Of a stretch of DNA of 64,000 nucleotides, positions 46,024 through 57,208 are shown one piece after another. The DNA is from Melieria omissa (taxonomy: Eukaryota; Arthropoda; Insecta; Diptera; Ulidiidae). The notes beneath the pieces are model-generated. The model ran no database searches, was not told where the DNA came from, and was given only the letters and a program-made list of their open reading frames with translations. Made by a program: the position numbers and the translations under genes. Numbering within the stretch: position 1 is the stretch's first letter; each line of letters begins with the position of its first letter. The stretch is taken from NCBI GenBank assembly GCA_963971225.1, contig OZ020268.1:45868404-45932403 (forward strand), written 5' to 3'.

Positions 46024-47677
46024 GTTGTATATAGATCGACCTTTGTGCTTTGATCAGCTCGTGACTAGAAAAAGGTCCTCTGAGTGTTTTAATTTTCTAG
46101 GAACAGATTACAAATTTACACTTTTGTCAAATCAATTTCCGCTTCAACGCAACTCCTAACTACTTGCTTCAACCGCAACAAATGCGTTTGAATAAAAATA
46201 TTTAACCATGCATTAACCTCCAGGCTGTTCTACTAAATTATGTGATTACAGCTAAAGCGAACCGTTTTCATTGGTTTCGACGGCAGCAACCGCAAAACCG
46301 CAACAACCAACTAAACCGAATTCGAACGGGGGCGCCTCCTGGTTGCCTACAACAATATTTGCCCATCGGTGCGCCAGTCAATCGGCAGCAGCGGTTGCGC
46401 CGTGCGCCCGGCACGCACTCGAATCCGCGCTCAGGCAACGCAAAGCAGGAAAATGCGCGACGAAACCGACATCACTGATGCGAAATGCAAAATGCAAAAT
46501 TGTTGTTATTGCCGCCATTAAACGAGCGTGCATGATTGGAGTGGTCGATTAGTTGTTGTTGTTGTTGTTATTGTTATTTACGCAATTAAACTTAATTTGT
46601 TGGCGTTACGCGCAAATTGCGGCAAAGCGCTAAGCGACTGCGCAACGGTGACGCTGAGGGTACGTGGCTGACAGTTAGATGGACGGTGGACGCTGGACGG
46701 CAGGGACGCGGTTCAAGTTGGCTAAACGGCTTAAGTGCGTTGTGATTGTGCGGCATTGAGTTGCGCTTATTATGTGGCCAATTTATAGCAAGAAACAAAG
46801 TCAACAATAACAGCAACAATAACAACAACGCCAATTCAGACAACGCACATCACTTTTGTAACTATTCACACAAAGTTGCGGTCACAGTTGATCGAGCAAG
46901 TAAAGCAATGCGCTTGGAAGAATTGTTTAAATTGTTTTCGTTTTTTTTAATGTGACTAAAGTCGAGCACAAATCATTTAACTCGTTAATAAACTTGTATA
47001 GTAATTAAGTAATTTTGTTAAATTGAAAAAATCAGCGCCAAAGCACAAAGCTTTTGCCGCCTCATGAATATTCCGACAGATTCACAATCTTGGTTAATTT
47101 GCCAAATTTGAGCATTTTTATTTTTTATGTTTATTGCCGCGCAAACTTTTGCACAAACTGGTCTCACCCCAAAGAATTTGCTGCGTAAATATTTAAATGC
47201 AAATCACATTTTAAAAATAACTTAAAAAGTCTTTATTTGTCTACTGTCTGCTCCGAATGTGGCTCTGCGTTCGATTTATCGGTTTTTTGCAGTTCGTTTT
47301 TATGTTTTGGCGGCTTTGGTGAAAAATTCTCCAAAATTTATTGGTATCGCCTGCAGTGCAAACTAAAATAAAAATCTCATCGGTGTCATTAAGTTGGCGA
47401 CAACCACGCACAAGATACGAATTGTGAATTTATCGTTTCGCACTCGCTTGTAAAATGTTTGGACTTGAAAGAAAAATACCAACCATTGCATTGATTGAAA
47501 TGCTGCAAATTGCTGTTTACTCGGGCAAAAAAAGTTGGACTTTAATGTGTGTGTGTGCAATTTTTTTAATATTTACTTTGGTATGGCAGTTGCAATGTCC
47601 GGAAGGTAGAAAGAAGAAGAAGGGAGAAATCCCAAAAAATCTAAAAAAAATCTAAAAAAAAATCAACAACACACTTA
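46024..47677. other. No recognised gene
   Basis: A GC-richer block at 46240-46720 has short frames on both strands, without known domains. GTT runs lie at 46548-46568 and CAA runs at 46800-46832. The rest is AT-rich. Confidence 0.4.
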
Positions 47678-48990
47678 CAGGGCCCCGCGGCTTTGCACGC
47701 AACTTTGAAGTCAATGGGCCCAATTAATATAGTTTCTCCTTACCTTTTGTTGACCCTGTTAGATTTCTATGAACAAAGACTTGTCTTATTATTTCGAATT
47801 AGAAGTTCTTTCACCATATTTTAAGTAAATAGAGCTCTTTAAATCATGTTTCCCCATACAAACTTTAACCCATCGTTGACCCTGTCAGATTTTTATTTAA
47901 ACAAATTGAAAAACACCTGTTGAATTATTTCACATTTCAAGTACTTTGAAATTTGAAGTCAGAAGACGCAAAATATTCTGCTTCTTCTTACAAACTTTTA
48001 ACCTTTAATTTACCCTTTTGGATTAGATTTTTACAAAATGAAAAAGGCGTGACAAATTATTTTTGATGTCAAGTGTGTTCACCAACTTTGAAGTCTATAG
48101 GCCCATGAAATCACATTTCTTCATACAACACCTGAACCCATCTTTTGCTTTTTTAGATCCCGAATTTATAAAAATTCCGTCTTAACGAAAGTTTTTCAAG
48201 ATTTCAGTTCAAGTTTTAAATATCTTTTATGTCAAGATTTCAGATTTTCAAAATGAACCTATTGGCGACTGGTTGGTTGGTTTTTGTAAGAAATTTTTTA
48301 GAAAGTCTTCAGTTTCCAGTTATGGAAAAGCTAAAAAAAGAAATTTTCATCAAGTTTGAAGTCAAACTCTTGTTTGTTCATATAAACTTTTAACCCATAG
48401 TTGACCCTGTTAGGTTTCATTTTCGAAAAAATAAGAAATAAATGTCGATTTATTTCAGATTTGAAGTACTTTCATCAAGTTTGAAGTCAAAAGGCGCAAA
48501 AAATCATGCATCTGCATACAAATGTTTAACCCTTTGTTTACCCTGTTAGATTACGATTCTAAAAAAATGAAAAACACGTGTCTATTTATTTATGATTTCA
48601 TGGTTTTCACCAACTTTGAAGTGAATAGGCCCATCGGTCTATATTTTTTTCGTAGCCCTCCCATATGCGAAGCTTAACCCATTTTTGACTCCATTAAACT
48701 TTGATTTTTTAAAAACTGAATTAAATATGTCGAATTATTTTTGATTTCATGTGTTTTCACTAATCCTTAAGTCAATAGACCCATTAAATCAAATTTTTTC
48801 ATACAACACCTTAACCCAGGTTTTGCCCTCTTAGGCCCCGAATTTCAAAAAATCCCATCTTAGCGGAAGTTTATTTTCTTAATTGCGCCTACAGTTCAAA
48901 TTCCATTTTTGTCGCTTCTGCGGTTTGGGTTGGGAGATGCTGAATCAATCAGTCAGTAAAGTCAGGACAAACAATTATCTGTATATAAAA
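47678..48990. repeat. Dispersed repeat with internal tandem units of about 125-145 bp
   Basis: Begins with CAGGGCCCCGCGG and then shows about eight diverged units, each with TTTGAAGTCAATGGGCCCA, TTCATACAAACTTTAACCC, TTGACCCTGTTAGATT and AAAAAATGAAAA-like words; the TTGACCCTGTTAG block is near 47749, 47875, 48010, 48137, 48392, 48537, 48684 and 48821. It ends with AGTCAGTAAAGTCAGGACAA and a short AT tail near 48990. A second member with the same first 13 bases and the same last unit is at 52235, so the whole is a mobile or dispersed family with expanded internal copies. Confidence 0.75.
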
Positions 48991-49944
48991 AAACTTGACA
49001 TGTAGTATACCCTGTAGGGTATAAAAAAGAATTGTACAAAAAAACTAACAAAACTAATCTGTCATAACTGATTTTAAAAAAATTTAAAATGATCACAGCA
49101 TTAAATAAGAAATAATATAAAAAATTCAAAAGTGACAACAAAAATTAAATAAATGAAATGCAACTCGCCGTTTTTCCAAATTCAACTTAAACTCAAAGTA
49201 TGTAAAAAAATTTTAAAATTTTTTTCATTTTGTAGAAATTTTCCAAGAAGAAAGAAAATAATAAAAATTGTGTAATTTTTAAATCATTATTAAATGACAC
49301 ATAGAAAATATTCCATGCAATTTTTACAAAAATAATTTAAATGAGCTTGTTAAGTTAATTGAGCTTAAAGCTTTTGTTTAAACAAATTTCAGGTTTTCCA
49401 AGATTACCAAAATTAATAAATGTTTTAAGTTTGTAGTGAAATAATTTTTTTTGTACCAGTATTCTTTCTAATTCTGCACTCCGCGTGGGAACTAATGCCT
49501 TGTGTTGGTTACTTTAATCGATTGAAGTTCTGCCTGGATGGGTGATTAGCCCATCGCTAGCAGTCCGAGGTGATGGATCTCTTATCTGTTATCTCCTTGG
49601 TGAGACGTACATATGTGAAAGTATTATTTTTAATGTATAGGGAGCGTTTTCAAGCCAAAAGTACGCTGGCCAGGGTACAAAAAACCTGGCTTTCACCTCT
49701 TTGCTTTCAAAGCAAGTAAAGAGCGACTACTAGCGAGTATCATTGCCAAGCCAGAAGAGAGCCGTTTCTAAGAAACACGCAGCAGCTTGCAGACGCCGAA
49801 ACAGGCCCAGTCTACAGTGATCTGTGTCTGATAGGTTGACAGTTGCCCTAAAAGCTTCCTACAAGCTCTGAATCTCGGTTAGCCGAAGCGTAACTTTGCA
49901 AAGCACTACCGATAACTTAAGGTCCTAGAGCTGTCCCTCCCGAA
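48991..49944. other. No recognised gene
   Basis: AT-rich to 49440, then a GC-richer stretch to 49945 with GATGGGTGATTAGCCCATC (a small hairpin, about 49536). No domain or repeat partner was recognised. Confidence 0.4.
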
Positions 49945-50076
49945 CAGTGGCGCACACAGGATTTCATTTTGCGGAGGTTTTGCTTACAAATATTGAGCCA
50001 AATATCATTTGAAAGCATATTTTGTATTGAAGGGGTTTTGACCTCCAAACACTCCCTTTCCCTGTGTGCACTACTG
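49945..50076. mobile_element. hAT-like MITE, 132 bp
   Basis: The left end CAGTGGCGCACACAGGAT and the reverse complement of the right end CAGTAGTGCACACAGGGA form a near-perfect 18-bp inverted repeat with three mismatches. The interior is non-coding and similar to 45494-45633. Flanks CCCGAA and CTCGAA are similar over six bases but do not give a clean 8-bp duplication. The small size and CAG termini fit a hAT-type MITE. Confidence 0.72.
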
Positions 50077-50264
50077 CTCGAAGGACCTTACTGTCGAGAC
50101 ACAACTGCTGCCCGATGTGAAAGTGTATTACTGGGTTGTATAAGGCGCCCTCTGTAAAGTCGTTGTTGCTTGGAGGGAGGTGTTGTTAGAAAATGGAGAG
50201 TTTGGAGTCTTTAATGAAGTATGCGCTGTGAATTATTTTCGTTACTTCAGACTAACACTAATAG

Positions 50265-50530
50265 TGTTGTTGTTGTAGTGTAGTGCTGAATATGAAAATC
50301 TGCAGCAAGCTGCTCATCACAACTGATTAGGGTGATACCGATAAAAGTTTGTCCAAAGGTAAAGGATTGGCCAGGGCAATGTTTAAGACATAGAAAACAA
50401 TCGGAAAGCAGTAACAATTTGAAATTTGCGAACGTTAGGGACCAAACTAGTTAGGATTCGAACCCATGTTCTCTGGGATAGCAGCCCCATGCCTTTAGGC
50501 GGTTCGGGAAGACGGGTTCTTATCTTCAAA
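50265..50530 (-). mobile_element. Probable tRNA-derived SINE with CAA tail
   Basis: On the minus strand ATGGGTTCGAATCCTAAC (about 50470-50453) contains a perfect pol III B box. About 35 nt upstream there is only a weak A-box-like region (CCGCCTAAAGGCATGG). The body runs left and ends in CTACAACAACAACAC (50268-50283), a typical simple-repeat tail. Target duplication not resolved. Confidence 0.5.
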
Positions 50531-50974
50531 AAATTAATCAGTTCTTAACTTTTAAGAAATTTCATTTATGAATTATACTTATAAATAGTTCATTAATAAT
50601 GATGTTGATATGAAATTGAGTCAGAAAGCCAAACTTCTTCCACACAAAGCATTCAAACATTGGGTTTATAACGCCAGCCGAAAGATACAAGAAAAGGATT
50701 AAAGAGGTAGATTTTAAATGAGATAAGCAATCTTCTTCTACTTAATGATCAAATGATCAATGATAATGATCGAATATAAAATTTGATTTCCTAAATCCAA
50801 TATACAATTTATTATTATTTTTAAACATGGTAATTAATTGACTCGATTAATATTGCCTTCCTCAAGTGACTAATGTTCCTAGATAGTCATCAATTATTTA
50901 AAAAATATTTACAAACCCCTTGCAACTGTGTTCAGTTTGTGCTAATATCTTCCGTGTCTGCCTTTTTCTTGCAG

Positions 50975-51041
50975 TTCCAAATATGAAACGCGCTGAGCGT
51001 CGATGCAACTAGAATCGAAACCAGCACACAAACGCTCAAAG
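50975..51041 (+). other. Candidate non-coding exon between strong splice sites
   Basis: The plus strand has a near-ideal acceptor (GTGTCTGCCTTTTTCTTGCAG, polypyrimidine tract then CAG, ending at 50974) and, 67 bases later, a near-ideal donor (CAAAG|GTAAGTC at 51041/51042). All three frames of the 67-bp segment contain a stop, so it cannot be an internal coding exon. It would be a 5' UTR exon or part of a non-coding RNA. It includes an ATG at about 50983 that would open a short upstream ORF. Chance pairing is possible; spliced RNA reads would show it. Confidence 0.4.
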
Positions 51042-52152
51042 GTAAGTCCAAAGTACACTTTGAAGTAAAGAAGAGCAAATAACAATAAGTACAAAAACAA
51101 TAATAACAACAACAACAATAAGAAGAACAGCAAATACAAGAGCCAATGCTGCGGAATTGAATTGAGGAATGTTTCGAATGCTTGGTGGCTCCGCCCTGAT
51201 GCAATTTCCTATGCAATTAATTGCATTTCAATAGCAACAAAGCGCCAATAAATCGGCGCTATGGCAAACTAATAACAACAATAACAGCAACAACAACACA
51301 AGCGTCAGCAAACATCCTACTCGAAGCTCAAAGTAATCATTAAATAAGAAAATATTGATTACAGAAAAGTAGATAACAATTAAGCGGGCGAAAAAAACGC
51401 CAACAGTGTGTGTGTGTGATAATTCTTTATTTTTGTTCTCACCGAAGTTGCGTCTTTTATTTATTTTCGCTGAACAAATAAACAAATAAGAACAGGCGAC
51501 CGGCCGGTCGATCGGTCGGCACAGAGACTGTCAGATATGGTTTGGCAACTGCTGCAACAACGTGTGGACGCCATGAAAATTATCGGGGCACTACATCGCA
51601 TTTGCCCAACAACCAAAACAACAATAACAACAATTCCAGTTAAAGCAACAAAAACAACAACAATGAAACGTAACCGAACTGGGCACCACAATTATTGTGC
51701 ATGGCGCGCGCAAAGTTGCATGCAACATGGTTTTTGTGTAGGCAGCGCGAGTACCTCAGAGCGTAAAAAAGCCAAATAATAATGATAATAATGCAACGAG
51801 TAGAACAACAAAAACAATAACCAAAAGTACGAGACTTATGCGAGGCTTTTGTAAGGATACGCATGACGCCTCCTTTTTGTATTTGCTGTGGTTTGGTTTT
51901 TAATTTTTTTGTATTAAAATTTTTATTTATTTTTTACATTTGAGCATTTGTTATTGCAAATGAAAAGGGAGTGTTGGTTTGGTTTTGAGAAATATCAGGG
52001 CAATTAACCCTTATTGGGATAGCGGTGAATTTCGTATTCAAAAATTTATTTTCAAAGCGAATTGGAGTCATAATTTTTAATGTCAAAAACTTGCAGTTAA
52101 AAAGTTTAAATTGAAAAAAAGGACTTCTTTATGGATACTGCTATAAATTATA
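51042..52152. other. No recognised gene
   Basis: CAA runs lie at 51100-51120, 51268-51300 and 51605-51665, making low-complexity frames on both strands. A TG run is at about 51407-51418. TTGCATGCAACATGG at 51715 is another copy of the word family found at 16541 and 19248. AT-rich from 51880. Confidence 0.4.
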
Positions 52153-52234
52153 CAGTTGAATCCGTTTTGCTGCAATTTGCTTAACTGAAAAATCCACTTA
52201 ACTGAAATAGAAGTCCAGATCCCATTTTTATTAG

Positions 52235-53310
52235 CAGGGCCCCGCGGAAGTTTGAAGACAATGGGCCCAATAAATCAAGTTTCTTCATACAATAGTTTAA
52301 CCCATGTTTTGGTGCTTTAGACCCCGATTTAAAAAATCCCGTCTTAGCGGAAGTTTATATTCCTGAATCGTCCTACAGCTCAAACTTCATGTTTGGTTTG
52401 GGCTGTGCGCTTATGAATCAGTCAGTAAATCAATCAGTTAGTCAGAGCAAACAATTTTATGTATATTGATTTGAGTTGTATGGACGGTCCAATTCCCCTT
52501 TTATGCAATGCCCAACTCATTCTTTCAGTCGTACAGTGCGACCCACTTTAATTGATCTGCGTAAAAGTTACTCGCGAAATTAGAGCCACAAAAAATGTGC
52601 CACGCCCTTTGTCCAACGTCCATTAAAATTTACCAGTAAAATGATACATCTATGGGACAACGATATACAAAATTTCAAAGCCATCCGACTTATTATTCCA
52701 AAGCTTCTCTACATTGAAAATTTGGGTTGTATGGGCGGTACCATGCCCCTTCGTCCAATACCCACCCTATTCCATCTGTCGAAGGGCTCGTCTAAATCGT
52801 AAGACTGAGTCAAATGTCTTGGTTGTATAATCTCTAGTTTCAAAGTTATTCAAAACATTAGGGTCGCTTGAAAAATGCCACGCCCTATATCAAACCCTTA
52901 TGAAAATTTACCAGTGAAACAATATACCTAAGCAGTGGTCCTGAACCAAATTTGAATGCTCATCGACCTACACGTATAATGACGAAGAGATTCCATTTTT
53001 AATATTTAGGTTGTATGGGAGATGCCACGCCCACCTGTCAGATCGTATTCGCACTATGTGGCATACCGAGATTTAGTCAAGTCGAACATTTCGTGAAAGA
53101 TTCAGCTCAGTCGGCCTTCTGGTTTTTTAGTTTTAGTGTTATGTGACCAAAAAACAAGCAGACAGACATTAATTTTTATATATATTGTTACGGAAATTAA
53201 TTCAGCAGGCATATTCGTCTTTCTGGATTTTGCTGAATAAAACAGCAACAGTAAAAGGATTCTAGTGCCTTGTACAGCGAGAGTATGCCTTATCGTCACA
53301 ATATAGATTT
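52235..53310. repeat. Dispersed repeat inside the pogo-like shell
   Basis: Starts with CAGGGCCCCGCGG and matches the start and last unit of the repeat at 47678-48990 up to about 52475. It continues into a part with internal units of about 250-280 bp marked by GGTTGTATGG and CC-rich words such as GCCACGCCC and ACCATGCCCC (near 52477, 52728 and 53003), and by TTTACCAGTRAAA (52630, 52909). It ends in a TTTATATATATAGATTT-type tail that has been split by a solo LTR. The two halves may be separate families that joined. Confidence 0.6.
53186..53300. mobile_element. Short solo LTR with 4-bp target duplication
   Basis: A 115-bp segment with TG...CA ends (TGTTACGG at the left, TCGTCACA at the right, whose reverse complement is TGTGACGA). 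It is flanked by the direct repeat ATAT at 53182-53185 and 53301-53304. It has an AATAAA polyadenylation-like signal (GAATAAAACAGC) on the plus strand. These fit a gypsy-type solo LTR in an AT-rich target. It is unusually short for an LTR, so internal deletion is likely. Confidence 0.55.
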
Positions 53311-53687
53311 ACAGTTCGTTCGACTGAAACTTCGTATAACTGAAAAATGCTGTTAAGTAAATGAATATTTTGGGTCCAAAACATAAATTTAAAATATTTC
53401 AACTCCGTTTGAGTGAACCAATTTTGTGGCCCATTTCATATTATTAATACATCCCTGATAAGAGAATCAGCTGATTTCGTTAGTTGGCGCGGTTGGCTTT
53501 CGAAATTGCAACGACAATAGAGAACTTCGAAGCTAGAATGTCTTTTCTTTTCACTCATCCGAAAACGCCTCAATTAAAAGTAAATGATTTCACTTAACTG
53601 CAACTTTTAGCTTAGCTAAAAAATCGCCGCTTGACTACAATTAAAAGTCCAAAAAAATCCACTTGCAGTTAGGCAGACAAGACTGTA

Positions 53688-54734
53688 TTGTTTCTTTCAA
53701 GATACCAAAGTATGGTTTCACTATACTCCTTTTATTGCAGTTGCGTTCAGAAATCTTAAGAAATCCACAAAGTTATTATTTTTGTAAATACTTCTTTTTC
53801 GTTAAACAAAACCACAATGAACATTCTGCTTCATTTTCCAACCATTTTGTAGCCCTGCAAGCGTTAAGCATTTCAAGTGTTGCACACAATTCGAGTGCCG
53901 GCCGAGGCACCTGGACCACACAGTGCTCCGCCACGCTTCGTTGCAGCCTCCGCGGCACAGCACAACGTTGCAGGAATTTCAATTATATGGCAGCTTATCG
54001 CTTTCGGTATATCGCCGCGTCGTGTCGGGCTGGTTCCCTATTGACGGCGCACGTAAACGCGCCGAAACCCTTTATTACCCATTGTCGAGTGGAATTTGTG
54101 CGGCTGTGTTGTGCGGCGGCATTTTCCACTCACGGTTAGGCTTTCCATTATATAATTTAATCCTTAAATGTTTTCCAATTAAATAATACAGCGACTAGCG
54201 CGCACGGCAGGCCAGCACTCTCGCCGCCTCTACACACCTGTCAAAGCTTGACAAATTACGCTAATTAATTAAATTCCCTTAACCGGTTGTTAACCTACGC
54301 GCGTCGCTGCTTGCATCTGCCACACGGTAGCGTTGCATTTAATTTTTTGTGTGGAATTCTTCAAGTGTTTGTCTCTTGGCTTCTGGTTGTTGGGAGTCGA
54401 GGTCTGCCGTCGTCGTTATAGAATTTCATACAGTTGGCCATAAGAATTTGGAAAATTTACGTTTCAAGTATGGAAGTTAAGGAATCTTCAAGATATGCCT
54501 GACAGTAGGAATACATTTTGAAGACAACTCGGAGAATTACAATTTGAGCATAAATAACAAGTTACTGCAAGGAAGAAATCAACAATTAAAAAGTTAAATT
54601 AAGAAAAATAAATAAATAATATCCAAAAAGTAGCATTCGGAGTAGAAAGATAAGACTTCTAAGATGGGAAAGTAAAAAAGTTCTAAGCAACAAAGGCAAA
54701 AACAATAGCAAACTGACTACTGGGATAACCCTAT
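53688..54734. other. No recognised gene
   Basis: Contains a GC-richer block (53880-54130) open in several frames on both strands. The long plus frame 53663-54139 starts inside the pogo-like end and has no known domain, so it is rejected as a gene. The rest is AT-rich. Confidence 0.35.
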
Positions 54735-55455
54735 CCAGGTTGGTTACGCTCGCCGGTTTATACAGAATGCTCCGAAAACCCTGGCTAATTTACAGCCACT
54801 TCGAGGCGTTGATGAAGGTCAACAAATCGCTAATTCTTCTGCTGGAGACCTCCTTAATATTCTCAAAGAAAGTTTCCCCAGCGATCTCATGCTCCATCTT
54901 GCTAAGGCTGAGTATGTACAAAGAAAGTGCTCGATAGTTTCATTCTCAGCTGGGTCGCAACACCTATGGCAGCTGGTGCTGTGAGGGATGCCCATTTTGG
55001 CTGCATGCAATCCTAAAGGCCAGTGCTCCCTGATAAAAGCAATGAGTTTGGCCAATTAACCTCGCTTGCTGCATATCAGTTTTACCGATTTGTTTGCTAA
55101 CCCTTCATGTGTCCAGCCTATCCTTAGGGATCTCGCTCTTGATGAGGTTTATTGGACCTCCACTGCATTCACATAGGTGCGAGTTAAACTCCATTTTAGG
55201 TCGGATATAGGTAGTATAAATAATGCGGAGATCAGACGGAGTGAAAATTTGTTTGCACCGCTTTAGGAAGCCGAGGCACTTGGCTGCCTTTTTCGATACG
55301 CCAAAAATATAATCGTTCCAACGAAGATCGTTCTTAATGGATATGTCGAGAAAATCAAGGACTGCCTATTCCGCACTTACACCACCCATAACCAGGGATG
55401 TGGGGAGACTCTTTTGTGGGATAGCAGGGAACATTGTGCGATTCCTGCAATTCTC
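54735..55455 (-). mobile_element. LINE relic: reverse transcriptase C-part to 3' end
   Basis: From about 55365 down to 55082 the minus strand has an uninterrupted frame with SKKAAKCLGFLKRCKQIFT, TPSDLRIIYTTYIRPKMEFN and SHLCECSGGP, the thumb region of a Jockey-like reverse transcriptase. After a stop, 55045 to 54820 gives HWPLGLHAAKMG, CHRCCDPAENETIEHFLC and ISDLLTFINASKWL-like blocks, the C-terminal C-x2-C...H-x3-C region. Two to three frame changes and stops make it dead. The 5' half is missing. Confidence 0.85.
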
Positions 55456-55474
55456 ATCTCCTTCATGTGAATAG

Positions 55475-55570
55475 CAATAGAAGTAGACGAGTATTTTACC
55501 AGCCCGAGCTCAGAATCGAACCTAGGGCCTCTGGTACAAGGCCGGCTTTTCTAGCTCTACCGAACAGAAT
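55475..55570 (-). mobile_element. tRNA-derived SINE fragment, family shared with 33795
   Basis: On the minus strand the B-box region CCCTAGGTTCGATTCTGAG and the body word TAAAATACTCGTCTACTTCT match the SINE at 33795-33935 with few changes. The head (GGTAGAGCTAG) is an A-box-like word. The tail is truncated. It lies directly upstream of the LINE relic on the same strand. Confidence 0.65.
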
Positions 55571-55619
55571 CTATATTTAAAATATAAATATGATGACAGT
55601 TCGAAACTAAACATTCGAA

Positions 55620-56945
55620 ATCAGTACCTGATATCAGTACTTGTACTCAGAATTCAAATGTGTGCCAGTAGGTATCAGTTTTATTACTCTGTATTGAACT
55701 TAGTATCAGAACGTACTCAGTACCTATCGGAAAGTACTCAGTACCAGCACTGATATTTTTACTCACAAAAAAGCAGCTAGTATCAATAATTGTACTCGGT
55801 AACGAAATATACTTGGTATCAGTACTCGGTATAAGTACTTGTATTCAGTATTGAAATGTGTGCCAGTATCAGTGTTATTACTCTGTATCGTAAAGTACTC
55901 GAACTTAGTATCAGAAAGTACTCAGTACCAATACTGATATTTATGCTAACAAAAACTAGCTAGTGTCAATATTTGTCCTCTAGTATTAAAAAGTGCCAAG
56001 TATCGATATTCTTAGTATCCAGTGTCGAAAAGTACTCAGTATTAAGAAGTACTCTACATCGACACTTGCACTTTAACAAAAAGTAGTCAGTGTCCATATT
56101 TGTTCACAGTATCGAAAAGTACTCGGTATCGAAAAGTACTCAGGATTGATAAGTACTCTGCATTCATTCAAAACAACAAAACTCATTATCGATATTGAAC
56201 TCAGTATCAGAAAGTACTCAGTATTGGAGAGTACCAGTGTTGATATTTGTACTCACAAAAAGTAGCCAGTATCAATATTTGTCCTCTAGTATCAAAAAGT
56301 ACCAAGTATCGATATTTGTACAAAAAGTACTTGTGCAAAAGTATTTGTGCAAAAGTACTTGGCATCGAAAAGTACTCATTATTGAGAAATACTATGCATC
56401 GATACTTGCACCTGTAACAAAAAGTACTCAACATCGATATTTGCACTCAGTGTAAGAAAGTACTCTGTATTGAGAAGTACTCCGTATTGGTACTTGTACC
56501 TGCTAAGTATTCAATATTCATAATTCTACTCAAAATCCACATGTACTCGTTACCGGAAAGTACTCAGTATTGAAAAGTACTTTATATCGATACTTGCTCC
56601 TGCAAGAAAAAGTACTCAATATCGATATTTGTACTCGGTATCCAAGAGTACTCACTATTGAGAAGTACTTTGCATTGATGCTTGAACCTATAAAAAAGTA
56701 CTCAATATCGATATTTTAACCCGGTATCCAAAAGCACTTAGTATCGAGAAGTACTCTGTATCGATACTTGGTCCTGCAACAAAATGTTCTCAATTTGTAC
56801 TCAGTATCGAAAAATATTCAGAATCGCTGTTTGTTCACAGTATCGAAGAAATATTACTTATTTTTTGTCTATTTTATTTTGAAAAAGACACTTTTATAGA
56901 AAAGTACTCGTTACTTTCAAAAAGTACCGGTTACTCACAAATATC
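55620..56945. repeat. Minisatellite array, same monomer as 14395 but inverted
   Basis: About 1.3 kb of diverged 17-19 bp monomers such as GTACTCAGTATCGAAAA, which is the reverse complement of the monomer at 14395-16265. A higher-order unit of about 86 bp is visible: AAAGTACTCAATATCGATAT starts near 56609 and 56695, with related blocks near 56420. Other conserved words are CGATACTTG(T/C)ACCTG and AACAAAAAGTA. Frames on both strands give only periodic peptides. Confidence 0.88.
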
Positions 56946-57208
56946 GATTCAACTTACAAAATTATTTTAACTTCCCAACACTTATTCATTCCATTTTGAA
57001 AGCATTAACTTTGTTTTAACATGCATCAACTTTGGCAAAAACTAAATCAGCTTCGGTCCATGTTTTATGAGGCCGCCGAATCGCCATGGGCCAAACAAAA
57101 AATGCCATCGTGCGGACACTCGTTGCATGCGTCCGCATGCAAATGTGTGCAATTTGTGATTAGCCTGAGAGGCAAACAGGATTTTTTGGCCATAATTGGA
57201 CAATTTAA

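Larger units (their letters stand above)
52153..53685. mobile_element. Pogo-like element shell with nested insertions
   Basis: The left end after TA at 52151 reads CAGTTGAATCCGTTTTGCTG and continues with CTTAACTGAAAAATCCACTT. The reverse complement of the right end, also followed by TA (53686-53687), reads CAGTCTTGTCTGCCTAACTG. CAGT termini, TA flanks and repeated CTTAACTG words are typical of pogo/Tigger elements. No transposase is readable. The left 80 bp and the right 375 bp are separated by the repeat at 52235-53310. Alternatively, 53312-53685 is itself a 374-bp MITE, because a second CAGT terminus after TA starts at 53312. Confidence 0.5.

Noticed and set aside
53663..54139. 158-codon plus ORF
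   Set aside because: Begins inside the pogo-like terminus and has no recognisable domain.
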